Of a DNA stretch of 64,000 bases, positions 46,691-59,843 are shown piece after piece. Made by a program: the position numbers and the translations under genes. Origin of the DNA: Calliphora vicina. Its lineage: Eukaryota > Arthropoda > Insecta > Diptera > Calliphoridae. The notes under the pieces were generated by a model. The model did no database searches. It was not told where the DNA came from and was given only the letters and a program-made list of their open reading frames with translations. Position 1 is the stretch's first letter. The number at the start of each line of letters is the position of its first letter. Location of the stretch: positions 45,376,033 through 45,440,032 of the forward strand of contig NC_088780.1 of assembly GCF_958450345.1 (NCBI RefSeq). Direction: 5' to 3'.

Positions 46691-48850
46691 GACACATTAA
46701 ATATAGAGATATATAAATCATCTGGATGTAAAATTTTATCTCACAATAAATGAAAAATAGCTCCACTACAAGGGTCCATAAAAATTTAATTTTAAGCAAC
46801 TTTTCAAAACTTTTCAAAATGTGAAGTGTGAATAAATTTATGAATTGAATGCATATATTTATTTAGCTGTCATATTTCTCATACTATACACATTTCCAAC
46901 ATTAGATATTTTGTTGATTGATAACATTTGCTTTTCTTTTTTATAGGTGATATCAACACTATTCTGTGGGGTTTTTAGTCTCTTTGCTCTGATAAGAAAT
47001 CGCAATTGCATGTGAATTCATTAAATTAGTAATGTAATAACCCATTTTTTTTTAAAATAAATTTATTAACGTAGGCAAGCATGTGATATTGTTCTAATGA
47101 ATCAATTTAATTTTGATAATATTAATATCTAAAGAATTATTCATATACATATGTATATGTATATTGAAGTATAACGCTTATCAAAAATAAATTTCTATTG
47201 TATAATAATTTTCTTAAATAAATACATAAGTACAATATAATTGGGCCAAACAGCGCCATGTTAAATGACATTTACTTAGTAAAATTTAAGAGGAGTGTCT
47301 AGTTCAAATAAGTTAATTATCTACATATACATATGATGAAGAGCATATTTATTGCTAAATAACAGTTTCCATTAGACCAGCCCTTAAAAAATAGATCTTC
47401 CTTGGATGGATGCTATTTTGTATATTTAGTAAATGAAACTAATTGAAATTTTAGATCTGTCAGATAAACAGAATCCGTGAAGGATATTGTTAAATTATTT
47501 TAAGATTAAGCAATGCTGAATATTTTATCAAAATCGGAAAACATTTAGAATTGTACATTTTATTTGAAGTTTCGAATTTTAAGCCAAAGTAGCAATACTT
47601 AAACCATAGGAAAAAATATACAATTAAAAATAGCTCTTGTATTTCATTTATATAAAAATATTCTTACATCGATAACCCACCACAAATCCCAAAATTTTCG
47701 TTTTCAAAATTATTTTTAAACGAAATGTAAAAAAAATAGTAATCGCAAATTTTAACTTTTTTACCTATTATGGGTTCGAAAAATGTAGAGAAATTTTTTT
47801 TAAATTTTTTTTTGATCAAAAACTCATACGTGAGAAGTTATTGACTTCGTTAAAAGACTTCGTCAAGCAATTTAAATATAAATAAGGAAAAATATATGAC
47901 TTTTATTCCGAAAATGTAAAAATAGTAGCATTGCTAAAAAGCTTAATAGAAAGAAAAATTTTTTTAAATTTTAACGGTGCCAAAACAGTAAGAAATTATG
48001 GTCGGTCTGGACAGATGTTTGTAACGTCCAATTAGTCTAACACCCACCTTAAAGTATACCGATCGACACAAAATCACTTTCGATATCCGTTCATCTGGCT
48101 GGCTGTCCTTTTAAACTTTATGGTCGGAATTGACCGACCACAATTTCTTATATGATTTTTATTTTAAATTTCGCTTTAAAAACATTTAAACATTATTCGG
48201 AGAACATTCGTAAAGAATGGGGTAGGCATTCCAAATACTCAAATTAAGTACCGGGAGAAGACTTAGTGCGAACCCTACAAGAAATTATATAGGATCTTAT
48301 GGACTTCGAGACTGATGATAAGAACTTCTTTACCACACTGCTTTGGCGCGAAACTAGGTCTGGACGCTGTCATAAATATCTGGACACTACCAGAAGTCAA
48401 AAAAGCAGGGATATACAAACTGGAGAGATACAATCTTTAGGATCTCCACTGATGCCCCGAAGTCGATGGTTCACGGACAGGAACGATCGTAGAGAATATT
48501 CGGGTTAAAACAGATAATCATACAGTCTTCAATTATCTTATCTAAGTCAGAAACGACATCGGATGTATACAAATTCGTCAAAGGTCGTCTAACACCAACA
48601 AATTTTTAATTTAAATCTATTCAAAATTAATGTATGAAACGATAATAATTTTTGTTGTTATTCAATTATTTTTTTTGTTAGTCATGTAATTGTGATTTAT
48701 TCGAAAATGTAATTGTTATTGATGCATGTGATACTGATTAAAAATGGAAGACCAAGGTCTTATGCGATTTACAGTAAAAACAGATACAATTAAAAAAACT
48801 ATATACATTTTTTTACATAAAACAAAATTTCATATTAACTCTTATTTTAT
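46691..48850. other. Intergenic with a small CAAGTAAG-family derivative
   Basis: At 47985-48155 both ends of the family face each other (AGTAAGAAATTATGGTCGGT and its near-inverse ending TTCTTA), with a short CACCCACCTTAAAGTATACC core. A frame at 48299-48508 is discussed as rejected. Otherwise nothing is recognised. Confidence 0.45.
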
Positions 48851-48854
48851 TCAC

Positions 48855-48860
48855 TTTATT
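48855..48860 (-). terminator. Poly(A) signal AATAAA, gene 4
   Basis: Minus-strand AATAAA about 120 bases past the gene 4 stop, with a second one ten bases further. It is a candidate only. Confidence 0.3.
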
Positions 48861-48979
48861 TGATCAAGTTTAAGACTGAAATATTACAATAAACATGGTA
48901 AGGTATTATTAGATTTTTTAAAATAATAATAATAAACAAAAAAAATAACAAAGCATTCTAAACATTTTACAAAATAGCA

Positions 48980-51900
48980 TCAGAACGACAAAGCACCACG
49001 ATTTTTTAACCAAGGCAATAGAGCTTCAGCATGTTTACGATAACGTTCATTTGAATACATCAAGGTCTTCAATGCCAAACCAGCATCCGAATCAGCAATA
49101 AAATTATCTATATTAGCTGTATTTGTGGGATCTAAAAGCGTGACAGACATAACACCAGCTACCGTCGAAAATCCCCAAATGCCGTATTTGTACAACATTG
49201 TATGTAGTTCCGTTAGAGTGGGTACTCTATTGCTGTACTTCAACACTTGCAGATTTTTCACCAGCTGATCATGATAGAATTTAATTAAATAATCAAATTG
49301 ATTTATTTTGATATCATATTGGGTGGATGATAATAAAAAGTAAAATAAATCTTGAGCCGGTGAACCGTATTTGGGTGTTTGATAGTCAATGAGGTATGTT
49401 TCCTTGATTTTACCAAAGGCATCATATTGAAACATGACATTGTTGCACCAACAGTCACCATGATTCAAAACATTAAATTCATTTGGATTGGGTGTTGACA
49501 ATTTGAAAAATTCATTGATCATAGTGGTCTTGGCTGAGTTCTGAAAATAAAATTAAAATTGATTAAAATTATTTTGAATTAAATATGTTTTAAAACAAAA
49601 TACACTTTTAAAAGGTCCCTGATAACTTCTGATAATATCGTCAGCTTATTATTATTATTTTGGCACATATAAAAAACATCGGAACTATATGCCATTACCC
49701 CTATTGATAGCATTTGATATCCACAAATCATCTCCATTAGAGTGTCCCTTAGAATTAAATTTTTTGAAATGTTGAAACGGTACCCGCTGAAAACTTTCGT
49801 AATGACCTGAAATATCATCAAAAAAATTTTTAGCTTGTTCTAAGAAGGGCAACCCGTGCCGACTTTCGATTTAGTTTTGAGGTGCATTTACAAGGGGAAA
49901 ATGCATTTTTTTTCATTTTTTTTTAAAATTTAGCTATATAATTACTTTTGCAATTTACTTTAAAAGAATCGAAATGTGTACGTAATTGTCGTTCTAATGC
50001 GATATAAAAACCAAAAATTGGTTAAAAAATGTTAAAGTTATTGAAATATCGCCAGGACATTAACGTGTCTCAGGCCACTAGAACAAGAAATGTAGGAACA
50101 AAATTTCCATATTTTGAGAAATATTAAAACAAAAGTTTATTCTTACTTAAAATATATCCATATTTACTTATATAAAAGTTTTTATCTTCATAGGATACAG
50201 TTAACCTATTCGCAGGTATAACCAAAAAAAATATTTTTTTAACGGCAGTTTCAAAACTCCAATTTCAAATTTTTAAAAATTTTGTTAAACAAATTTCAAG
50301 ATTTTTTGATCATTACATGGGGATTTATTAACAACATAATAGGGAATAAAAATGTGAAAAAAGTATGTCAATACCTCCTATCGTTTTTCCGTACCTGCGA
50401 TATAAATTTTTCGATTTTCGAGAGAAACTAATTTTTTGGCCATGTTTTGGCGAATGAACCCAATTTCCTTACTGTTATTAATTTTAAGTAGAATCTGTTC
50501 AGAATATTATAGTCCACGTAGTTTAAAATATAGTCTGCAAGTTTTCCTGAAATCGGAAAACGTTAACCCTTAAATCGTGAAGGTCAAAAGTCAAATTTTT
50601 CAATATTTGGAATTTTTAATGGAAAGATAGCGAAATATTACATATTTTTGGACCGATTTTGATGAAACTTAAGAAAAATATAAAATGGAGTCTAGTATTT
50701 ACAATAACAGTACAAAATGGAAATTAACCCCTTGTAAATGCACCACAAAACTAAATCGAAAGTCGGCACGGGTTGCCTTTCTTCATTTTTGGTGGTATTT
50801 TAGGTCATTACAAAAGTTTTCAGCGGGTACCGTTTCAACATTTCAAAAAAATTAATTATAAGGAACATTCTAATCTCCATCTTATACGATTTTGTTGCAG
50901 TTGCTTTTCCATGTAAGATTGCACTGTCCTAGTTATTGGAGTATCGTGCGTGTCCATGTACGATGTCGCCATAAGATCCAGTCTATTGTTATTTTGCTTT
51001 GTATCAGTTTCGTTAAACGGTTGTTGTTCTAGCTAAATAAGTCAGTTAAAAAGACATATCGTAGACAGTCTTACAAAACTTACTCCGATAACACTCTTAT
51101 ATATTACAATAACCACTTTCAAAAGGGCAGTACAAAATAAACTTTTAAAGTGACCCCATTCTAGGTTACTTAGAGACACTAAAGTGACAATTGACTTCAC
51201 GCTTAAGCAAAAAGAATAAAAACGCTTTAAGTGACTATACTATAGATTACTGTGAGATAGTTAAGTGACAATTGACTTCACGCTACATTACCTGGGATGT
51301 ATAGAGTTACCAATTGGCTTCTCTCTGCACTACATAGAGCAAACACGTGTCAAGTAATACAGAATATACTGTCTATAAGGAAAACAACTTGCTTAACTGC
51401 TGGGAAGATCCATGAACATAATGTCGTGCCACTATGCAAACTATGCTCTTAATAAATTAAATAGTCTTGGTGTGACTTGGTGTAGAAAATTAAAAAGTTT
51501 TTGTTCACTTCTTCTGAGTCATATAAGTCACTAATATCAAACTTATTTTATCCACCACAACTTTTACTTACAAGATCATCTGCATACTCGCTGTAGTTGC
51601 TATAATTCTTAGCACAATTAAAGAAAACTTTACCCATACTCATGAACATAGCTTTCATAACGCCGTCACCTTCTTCCTGGAAATTGATATGTGTTATTTG
51701 TTTTTCACAAGGACCCTTTCCAGCAACTAGAACTGCTGAAGCAGCATGCCATTGAGCTAATTTTTTCAAAACACATTTCGTATGTTCCATATCTAGACCT
51801 TCCAGACGATTGGCATTTTTAAAACCACGTGTACACAGATTTTCTAATAAAATATATTGCATTTTACTCGGGAAATTATAAGATTTAGCACCAAATATCA

Positions 51901-52320
51901 CTTCTACCCCGACGTCGGCATAAAGTTTTTCAAATGCTGGTACAATTTCATCATACATGTTCTTCTCTATTTCAAAAATGTCGTGACCTTTCACAATTTC
52001 ACCCAATTGTTCATTGTCATGACTGACTTTTAACATAAAAGATAGAGATTTTTTGGACGAATCTAATGGAAAAACACAATGTCTTTAAAAATTATTCCTC
52101 TTGTTTGTTAGTATTTGAAATTACCTTGCAATTCAACTACAATTTCAACTTTTAGCATATAGGTGGCATAATTTTCTCCTGCTGGCATAGCCGGTTTAAC
52201 ATTAAATTCTATAATATTTTTATAGTTTTCAACATTTTCTAGCAAGATATTTTCGAATAGTTTGGCCTCAATCCATTTTGGTACCAACTCTTTGTTGCTA
52301 TTTATTGCATTAGTCATCAT
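48980..52320 (-). CDS. EcKinase-like (CHK kinase-like) protein, gene 4
   Basis: Three exons: 52320-52125, 52062-51572 and 49540-48980, in frame, giving 415 residues. The start is the first in-frame ATG (a tandem ATG ATG); the open frame extends upstream only through a GTG. The paralogue alignment at VPKWIEAKLFEN supports an ATG here. Features: AGENYAT loop, FMLKV lysine, LAQWHAASAVLV, HGDCWCNNVMF (His near 256) and IDYQTPKYGSPAQDL (Asp near 281). It differs from its relatives by C for S in the catalytic loop and by Y in place of F in DFQ; Y is a mild change. The last intron of genes 1-3 is absent, so the C-terminal 187 residues are one exon. Intron 2 is 2031 bases because a 1135-base hAT element sits in it, next to a second repeat at 51150-51420. 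It is the nearest relative of gene 5 and probably functional. Confidence 0.93.
49738..50872. mobile_element. Complete hAT-type element (1135 bp) in gene 4 intron 2
   Basis: Inverted termini begin TAGAGTGTCCCTTA and continue for about 165 bases with scattered mismatches (GAAATGTTGAAACGGTACCC is identical in both arms). It is flanked by the perfect 8-base duplication ATCTCCAT (49730-49737 and 50873-50880). It has no transposase. Partial relatives lie at 6970, 30775 and 44593. Confidence 0.9.
51150..51420 (+). repeat. Dispersed repeat shared with 1480-1790
   Basis: Shares TTAGAGACACTAAAGTGACA, CTGGGATGTATAGAGTTACC, TTCTCTCTGCACTACA and a terminal CTTAACTGCTGGG with the interior of the hAT element at 1086. 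The ends were not resolved. Confidence 0.6.
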
Positions 52321-53090
52321 AAAATTATTTGGTTGAAAATTCTTTAATTTAAATGTGGACACTTCTACACACTCTAATTGTTTATTGAAGACTGTTAGAA
52401 ACGATTAGAAATAAATTTACGAGTACATGAGCTTTAATTTTGAGAGTTTTGATAGAGGACCTACATAGAAATATAAGTATGAGTAATTATTTAATTGGTT
52501 TTTTTTAAATTATTTTTACTGTTTTTAATAAAATAACAAGGGTACACATTTACACGGTTTACTTTATATTTTCCAACCCAACTGTTATTTTGTATTCTCC
52601 TGTAATTTGTAAATATATTTTTTATGATTTATTATTAAATTGTACTATCGCTGGACTAGTGTTTATAAAAAAACGACTTTTTAAAAAACCGGTTTGTCGG
52701 TTAACCGAAAATTTCTCTTTTTTAGAAAACCGGTTTTTCGGTTAACCGACATTGAGAAAACCGGTTAACCGTCATATATGTGTAGAAAGCTTTAAAATTT
52801 GTAGTATTTAGTAGTCTGTAATGGTTAATATTAAATAACATTAATATACAAAAGTGCTAAATCCATTTTATTTTGTAAAAATTTCAAAATTGTTTTCTCT
52901 GCCAAATGAAATTAAGTATAAATATGTTACTAAATATATAATACTTGTTTTGTATTATATATTTGTAAATCAATTTTTTAATTAAATATTTGAAATTTTG
53001 AAATTTATTATCAACTCGACTTTCTGATATGAAACAGAAAATGTTACAAGTCTCAAATAAGGATATATAAGATGCAAACTCACTTCTTCT
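52321..53090. other. Upstream region of gene 4, with repeated CGGTTAACCG
   Basis: Three copies of the palindrome CGGTTAACCG or close variants occur at 52700-52770, along with runs of AACCGGTT. These resemble subterminal repeats of a transposon, but I found no matching far end. Confidence 0.45.
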
Positions 53091-53099
53091 TAGCTGTGA

Positions 53100-53530
53100 T
53101 TATTTTTCATTATCAGGGCAACCAAAAATATTTTCTAAAAAAAGTGTTTTATGCGCATAAAATATGCACGAAAAAAATAAGCTCTTAAAATATAAAAAAT
53201 ATGCACTTAAAAATTGTTTGTTATTGTTTGATTTCAAAATTTCAATAAAAAAATATATATGAAGTAAATAAAATATTGAGCTCATAAATTAAAATTGGTT
53301 ATTATAGGATTAAATATCGATTTTAGGGAATTTGGCACTACATGAAAATAGTTAGATTCAATTCATTTTATTATATTTAGCAATAAATTACTATGTGTTT
53401 ACTTAAGTTTTAAATTTTTTTAACTAAATCTTTGTTTTAGATTTCCGAGTTTCTTAGACAATCATAATCAATTGATTTGTATCATCTTTTAAACTGTTTA
53501 ATACTTCAAACTTTTTTTAGCATAATATTT
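53100..53530 (-). repeat. AT-rich dispersed repeat (pair of 33690-34000)
   Basis: See the partner entry; same words in reverse order. The GCATATTTT-type tail is on the left side here. Confidence 0.6.
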
Positions 53531-56230
53531 TACATTCTCAATCCATGTGTCCCAATGATTATAGGATCCCTACTGAGGATGTACCCAATAAGTTTCTCCA
53601 AATGTTTCTATTCAATATAAAGCTTTTTTTATCATTTGAATAATGTTTCAAAAACTCTGTGAATAGCGTGTAATTTTTTAGTAAAAAATTGCAAAAGATT
53701 TTGGAGCATTCATCATGTATCTAGATTAACATCTGAATTCGGCTTCTAAAATTTAAATAGAATTATAAAAGAGCCTTACAATAGTGGAATGATTAGTTCT
53801 ATTTAAGACTGCGGCAATTAAAAAAACTTGTTGTTCAAATTTTATCACTGGGACTCAAAATACCGTGACATTTCATATGTTTCTTCCTTTCTCATCCATT
53901 GTATATTTTATCGATATCCACGTATATTCTTTTTTAACGATTTCTTAATAATTTTTTTTACAAGTTGTGTAAATATATTAACGGGTTTTGAACGCAAGAT
54001 TTTCGATAGATCTTAATATTCTTAACGTCTGTTGAATACTTGTTTAATTTTACATTAGTGGTATACTAATAATGACCAAACATAACTTTCTCAATCTCAA
54101 GCTGACTAAAATTCCTAAGAACAAAACCCACTTATGAAGTCAAATTTATTGAAAGAAGGTATGTACATCAAATTCAACTTAATGTTTGGTAAAATCATCA
54201 CTAAATCTATCATTAATAATTTTTAAGATTTAGCTTAACTTCTAAAATTATGCGAAATTTAATTTTTAGTAGTTTCATTATGTGCAATTTATTCTGAAAA
54301 AGTTTTGAAATAATCTCATCGTTCTCTACTATTTAGAATCATTGTAATTCTTAAAATAATTAATATAAAGGGTTGCCACCATATGAATAAAAATTAAAAA
54401 AGTTAAAAAAAACTGAATAGCTCGAAAACTAACTGATACATTTCTTCGAAATTCGGCACGATGAAATTACGCAATTGACTAACAAAATGGCGTATAAGCT
54501 GTGCAGAAAAAATCTTGCTTGAAAAAGTCGTTAATTTTTCCGTGATCCTAGTGCCACTTTATCGCTAAATTTTTGCAAAAAGTTTGTAAATCATGTTTTG
54601 AAACATTACTTAAATCAATTTCACTGATAATAAAATTGTAAAAAGCATCAGCTTTTTTCTTTTTATTTTTTTTTCACAAATGCAAACATTAGAAAGTTCG
54701 CTATATTTTAAGCAGAGGCTGTCTGCACGAAAAGGATATAAAATAAAAACCATAAAATAAATTCGGAAATCGTTTAGTAACACTTTTTATTAATTAAAAC
54801 TGCAGTCCACGGCTAACATTATCAAAAGCTTAAGCGAAGTTTATATTTATGGAAAAAGTTATTAATTTGAGGCTAAATTAGAATTACACGTTTTGTTAAC
54901 AAAAGCCAAAATATTTTTTTTATTTACTTACTTACTATCCATCTCTTTTCCGTATTATGCACGAATTCCTTCCATTTGTTTAATAACTGATAAAAAACTT
55001 TTCAATTTATATCAAAATTACACTTTTTGTGCTTGCAAATGTCAACTTCGACTGCCCATAAATCAGCTGATATTTGTTTTCTACAAAAACCTAATATGCA
55101 TTTCTTAAATATAATTAATTAATTAAACATATAATTAAATATAATTGAAAATTACATTTTTTGTCGGGAGTTCAAAAAAAAATTTTGAACTCCCGACCTC
55201 ATGGTTAGATTTATATTTGAGTTGGCTACAAAATAATGAATTCAGGAAGTAGTTAAATTGTAGTTACATTTAAAATTGTAAGTTAAGCTTTTGCTGGGTA
55301 TTTATGATTTTAACTTTGTATCTGATATTTTAAACTACACCATTTCATGTTGAAATTGAGAAAATATAAATGTATTCGTCACCTGAAATGCAAAAGGACG
55401 TAACAAATGCAGCTTTCTATTTTTAAAAATAACGACTTTATTAAAGATAGAAAATCATATTTGCAACCCCAACACTTTTAATTTTATTATGTTTTTTGTT
55501 TCTCCTGTAAAATTTTAAAAATAGGCGCTATTGCATTTTAGGTGACGATATAGAGAAAAAACTAATTGAAATTTAGAAATCCAAATTAATATTGAAGATG
55601 AGAAATCCAATTCAATAATGAGCAAATAGAAATAATAATTTAGAAAAAAGTTAGTATTGAGGAAGGAAAATTGAAATTAGGAAATGCAAATTAATAATGC
55701 GAAAATACAAATGGCAAAATTGCAAAGAAAAGCAAATTAATATTGAACCTAAATAGAAACTAAAAAATCCAATTTTTTATTGAAATAAACCAATTGAGAA
55801 AATGAAAATTGAATTTGAGAAAATAGAAAGAACTTGACAATGAGAAATCGAAAATTAAGATTGAGAAATAATATATTTGTGTCAGATTTAATAAATTTTT
55901 AATTTCTAGATATTTTCTAAATTTAAATTTGTGTGTTCTTAATATTAATTTGTTATTCAGAAATTCAATTTATATTTTCTCAATATTGTTTGAATATGAA
56001 AAAAGTGGGCCATATTGAAAGGCAGATGGACACAACTATGATGGACATTTTATTAAATTTTTTTGGATGGACCTATTTTAAACGTTTTCAGTATCATACA
56101 TTTCTGATCATGTATATTTGTGTCGAATTTAGGTTTTACAGATTTCATCTTTTAGATACTACTATGCCTTGTTGTTTTCAAACGTCGCACACTGAATTCG
56201 ATGGTATTCATAGAAGCCGTAGTTTTAAAA
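53531..56230. other. Intergenic, mostly unassigned
   Basis: Contains a perfect 15-bp hairpin (55163-55197) and an A-rich degenerate stretch at 55550-55870 in which TTGAGAAA and AATAGAAAT-like words recur. Frames at 53828, 54893 and 55933 show no family features. Confidence 0.4.
55163..55197. repeat. Perfect 15-bp hairpin
   Basis: GTCGGGAGTTCAAAA, a 5-base A loop, then the exact inverse. It is much GC-richer than its surroundings at the base of the stem. There is no poly-T context to make it a terminator and no gene beside it. Confidence 0.8.
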
Positions 56231-56237
56231 TATAATA

Positions 56238-57300
56238 GTTTTTTATTGATGAGTTATTATAAGCACATAAAAACACAACATTTTAGAAAAAAAGGTTAAA
56301 AAAAATGTTTTTTAACCCTTTAAGCGCATTATTGTTTTTTGGAAAAAAAGACCTTTGTTCACAATTTATGCTGCAACTTTGGAATGGAAAGTGATGAATT
56401 ATTGAATAGAATTGGAAATTAACTATTAAAAAAATCAAATTATAAATTTATTGTAAGTATTTTTATTAGTATAAATTTAATTTAAAATCCAATTTTTGTT
56501 TTACACAAAATTGTATAAATTTACAAATTTTTTAAAAAAAGTCACAAAAGAGAATATTATAATTTTTTAGTAATGAATAATTATAAATACATAAAATAAA
56601 TACACAGCATTTTAGAATTTTTTTTAACCCGTTAAGTCCATTATTGTTTTTTTTTTTTAAAAAGGCCTTAGTTCACAATATATGCTGTAACTTTGGAATC
56701 GAAATCGATAAATTAATGAATAAAATTGGAAATTAAAGCATACTTAATGTGCTATTAAAAACATCAAATAGTAAATTCAAAAAATGAATATATATTAGTA
56801 TAAATTTAATTTAAAATCCAATTTTCGTTTTACACAAAATTTTATAAAAATAAAATTTTTCAAAAAAGTCACAAAAGAGAATATTATAATTTTTAAGTAA
56901 TGAATTATCATAAATCCATAAAAAAACAGCTATTTAGAAAAAAAGTTAAAAAAAAAAATTTAACCCGTTAAGTGCATTATTGTTTTTTGGAAAAAGGACC
57001 TTAGCTCACAATTTATGAATGGAAACTTTGGAATGGAAAGCTATAAATTATTGAATACAATTGGAAATTAAAGCATATTTAATGTGCTATTAAAAATATC
57101 AAATAATAAATTTATTATATGCATTAATATTAGTATCAATTTAATTTAAATTTTAATTTTTGTTTTTCAGAAAATTTTATAAATGTAAAATTTTTTTCAA
57201 AAAAGTCACACAAGAGAATATTATAAATTTTTGTAATGAATAATAATAAATTAAAAAAAAAATGGAAAAAAAAAATTTTAACCTGTTAGGCGTATTTTGT
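56238..57300 (+). repeat. ~305-335-bp tandem array, 3+ units
   Basis: TTTAACCCTTTAAGCGCATT-type anchors at about 56323, 56626, 56962 and 57280 are each followed by the TTATTGTTTTTTGGAAAAA, CACAATTTATGCTGCAACTT and AATTTAATTTAAAATCCAAT segments. Units are degenerate, with indels in A/T runs. Confidence 0.8.
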
Positions 57301-57336
57301 TTTTCGGAAAAATATAATTTTCTCTGTAAGTCTAGT

Positions 57337-57395
57337 GAGTTTAGTGAAAGAAAAACTGGATAAATTTGCATCCAGTTTTTTTTTTCACTAAACTC
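57337..57395. repeat. ~25-bp hairpin after the tandem array
   Basis: GAGTTTAGTGAAAGAAAAAC and following TGGAT pair with the inverse at 57370-57395 (one bulge). The loop is about 8 bases. Confidence 0.75.
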
Positions 57396-57835
57396 AGTAA
57401 ATGTAAAATTTAATCTGAAAAAATAAAAAAATTTAAAAGTTTTGGGGGAATCTTTGATGTCGTTTTACCTTCTTAATAAAAAATATATTAAAATAATTGT
57501 ATTATTCTGCATTCTGGAATTCACCACAAATATCCCAATTATCATAAGCTTCATTATAATCATTATTATAATCTTCTTCATCATTAAAATCTTCATCGTT
57601 GTTATCATTTACTGGTCTTGTTATGACAATCAGAATTTTAAACAAAACTGAAAATAAAAAAAAAATGGCCAGGCATTGTCTGGACTTTCTTTTTTCTTAA
57701 AAATAAGCTGATATCCTATACTATTCTAAAATCTATAAAACTAATTTCAACTATTACTAACTTAATACTTGTGGCCCATTAAATTCGAAAATTATCCCAA
57801 TTTTGGATCTTTTTTAAAAAAAATTATTAAAAATA

Positions 57836-58877
57836 CACAGAAAAAAAAGACAATAGTTGGTAAGTGATTAAAAAAAATTGTTAATTTTAAGTTCAACTAT
57901 GTAACAATTTTTTTTAATAATTTATTTTTAAATTGTTATAATAAATTGTTGAAATTTATTTGAATATTGAATAGAAAAAAGGAAAAATTTGTGTCAAATA
58001 TAAAATATAACAATTTTTCAATTTAAATAAACATCAACGAATAAAATGGAAACTAATAGAAATTTTCGAGAATTGTTAAGGGCTAATGTACAAGGTATGT
58101 ATATTAATTATGTTGTTGTACGTATCCAGAGAAAAAATTGGACAAATAATCTTTTTACAGAGTTTGAAAGATCGATATAACCTTCCTTTACAAACAATCT
58201 TCGACATAATTTTATGGCAGAGATATAGATTCCTTGAATACCATCCGTAGCGTGATGTTGCAGCTTCTGTCCTTGCAAGATTATAATCACCATAGTAAGT
58301 ATTAAGAACTCTGTAGAAATCATGTATCAATATAAGATGAATAAACTTTTCATACATGTAGGAATATATTCAGGTACTCAAACCGAAGTCTACCTCTGAA
58401 CCCGTTTTATATCACTCAATCTCAAGAAATCCGGCCAACAAATGAACAAAAACTCCAGTAATAGAAATCGGACGGACTAGTGTATGTGGAATCAGTGTAG
58501 TATCAATCGTATTTTTTATAGATTAAACCTTAATAAAATAAACTAGTTCAAACAAACCTTATATTGCTTTTTTTAGTATATAAAGGTCAATCGTAAATCG
58601 TAGAAAATGTAAATAACTACTAACAATATAATTTTTTAATATGACGAACATATTGTTAAAGGTGTAGGTAGATAATAGTTGATAGTTAACCTATTATTTG
58701 TTCAATAAAACAAATAACGAGTTAAAAATATTTGTTAAGTTTTAACAATTTTTATCAACATAAATATTTTTTATATTTACAATATCGGTTTTTGGTGCCT
58801 TTTCAATTAAAACAATAATTGTATTGACGAATTTGATTATTAATATGACAATTGATTTGTTGTAATTTTTTTCTGTG
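57836..58877. mobile_element. TA-flanked MITE (1042 bp), CACAGAAAAAAA ends
   Basis: The ends CACAGAAAAAAAAGACAA and, inverted, CACAGAAAAAAATTACAA have TA on both sides (57834-57835 and 58878-58879). AACAATT-like words recur at both ends. Minus-strand frames of 71 and 93 codons inside are unrecognised. Confidence 0.75.
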
Positions 58878-58879
58878 TA

Positions 58880-59843
58880 TATACACATAATTTTTATAAA
58901 AAAAAATGTTACTATATACTTAAATATCTGATGTTGAAGGTTCCATTATAAAAGATTTACTTTTAATAGACTTAACACTAACAATAATCACTGAAAAGAA
59001 AGTAAACAACTTAGTTGATTTATTTTTACAGCTAGTGATGTAGAATTTTATCTACTTTTACCCTATACCAAAATTTATTATAAAAGCTTTATTTCTAATT
59101 TTCAATTAATCGCCACTTTTATACCATTTGAACCCAACGTGCGTCGCACAATTGCTCATTTGCTAAAAATCGGGGCAAAAATTATAACATTTTGTGAATT
59201 TGAATTATCACAATGTTGGTAATTGTTAAGGCTGAAGAAAAACAAAAGTCGACAAAAACTTTATTGAAATAAAAAAAAATGTTTTTCCTCATTTACTCAT
59301 TGTTGGGTATTATATGGTCAAAACGAGCTACTGTGTGTCAAATTTTGATTTTCCAGATCTTCTCATTTATGCCATATTCCAATACGTTCTTCACTCTAGA
59401 TTGCAAACAAACGGATATATCCAGTATGAACATTTTTAAAAATTTCTGCTCAACCAAAAATATATCTGCAAAATTTCATGTCCGATGATCTAGGGCCTAG
59501 CATGGAGGTACCTCAAAAAAGTTAACATTAATTGTTTATTTACACTCTTATAATTTTAACTATATTTAATGCTACAATATGTATGATAAGGCGGAAAATA
59601 CAAATATAAAAAATAAATAACAAATTACATAATAATAATAATCACTATCGATTGATAAAAGTCTGAAAGATTATCAACGAAAATAAAAAAAATAAATTTT
59701 ATACTTATTATTAAACATAGCGCTTATTTCTGTATGCCAACAAAAATACTTTTCTACGAAACTTGTATTGAAGACAAACAAATCCTATAGTTTTTGAACA
59801 ATTTCCTGTATGAATGCTTCTTACATTATATAGCAACGAGTCC
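58880..59843. other. Region downstream of gene 5, nothing recognised
   Basis: AT-rich; no gene or complete repeat. It should contain the gene 5 3' UTR near 59700-59843, without a standard AATAAA close to the stop. Confidence 0.35.

Noticed and set aside
48299..48508. Possible LINE RNase H fragment (SRWFTDRNDRREYSG)
   Set aside because: RWFTD is reminiscent of the WFTDGSK box, but the following residues and the upstream part do not continue the match; too short to support.
52321..52362. GTG start extending gene 4 upstream
   Set aside because: Nuclear insect genes start with ATG; the paralogue begins at the corresponding ATG, and the extension has no counterpart in gene 5.
52700..52770. CGGTTAACCG run as a transposon terminus
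   Set aside because: No matching opposite end or target duplication was found nearby.
55163..55197. Hairpin as a transcription terminator
   Set aside because: This is eukaryotic intergenic DNA with no gene beside it; bacterial-type terminators do not apply.
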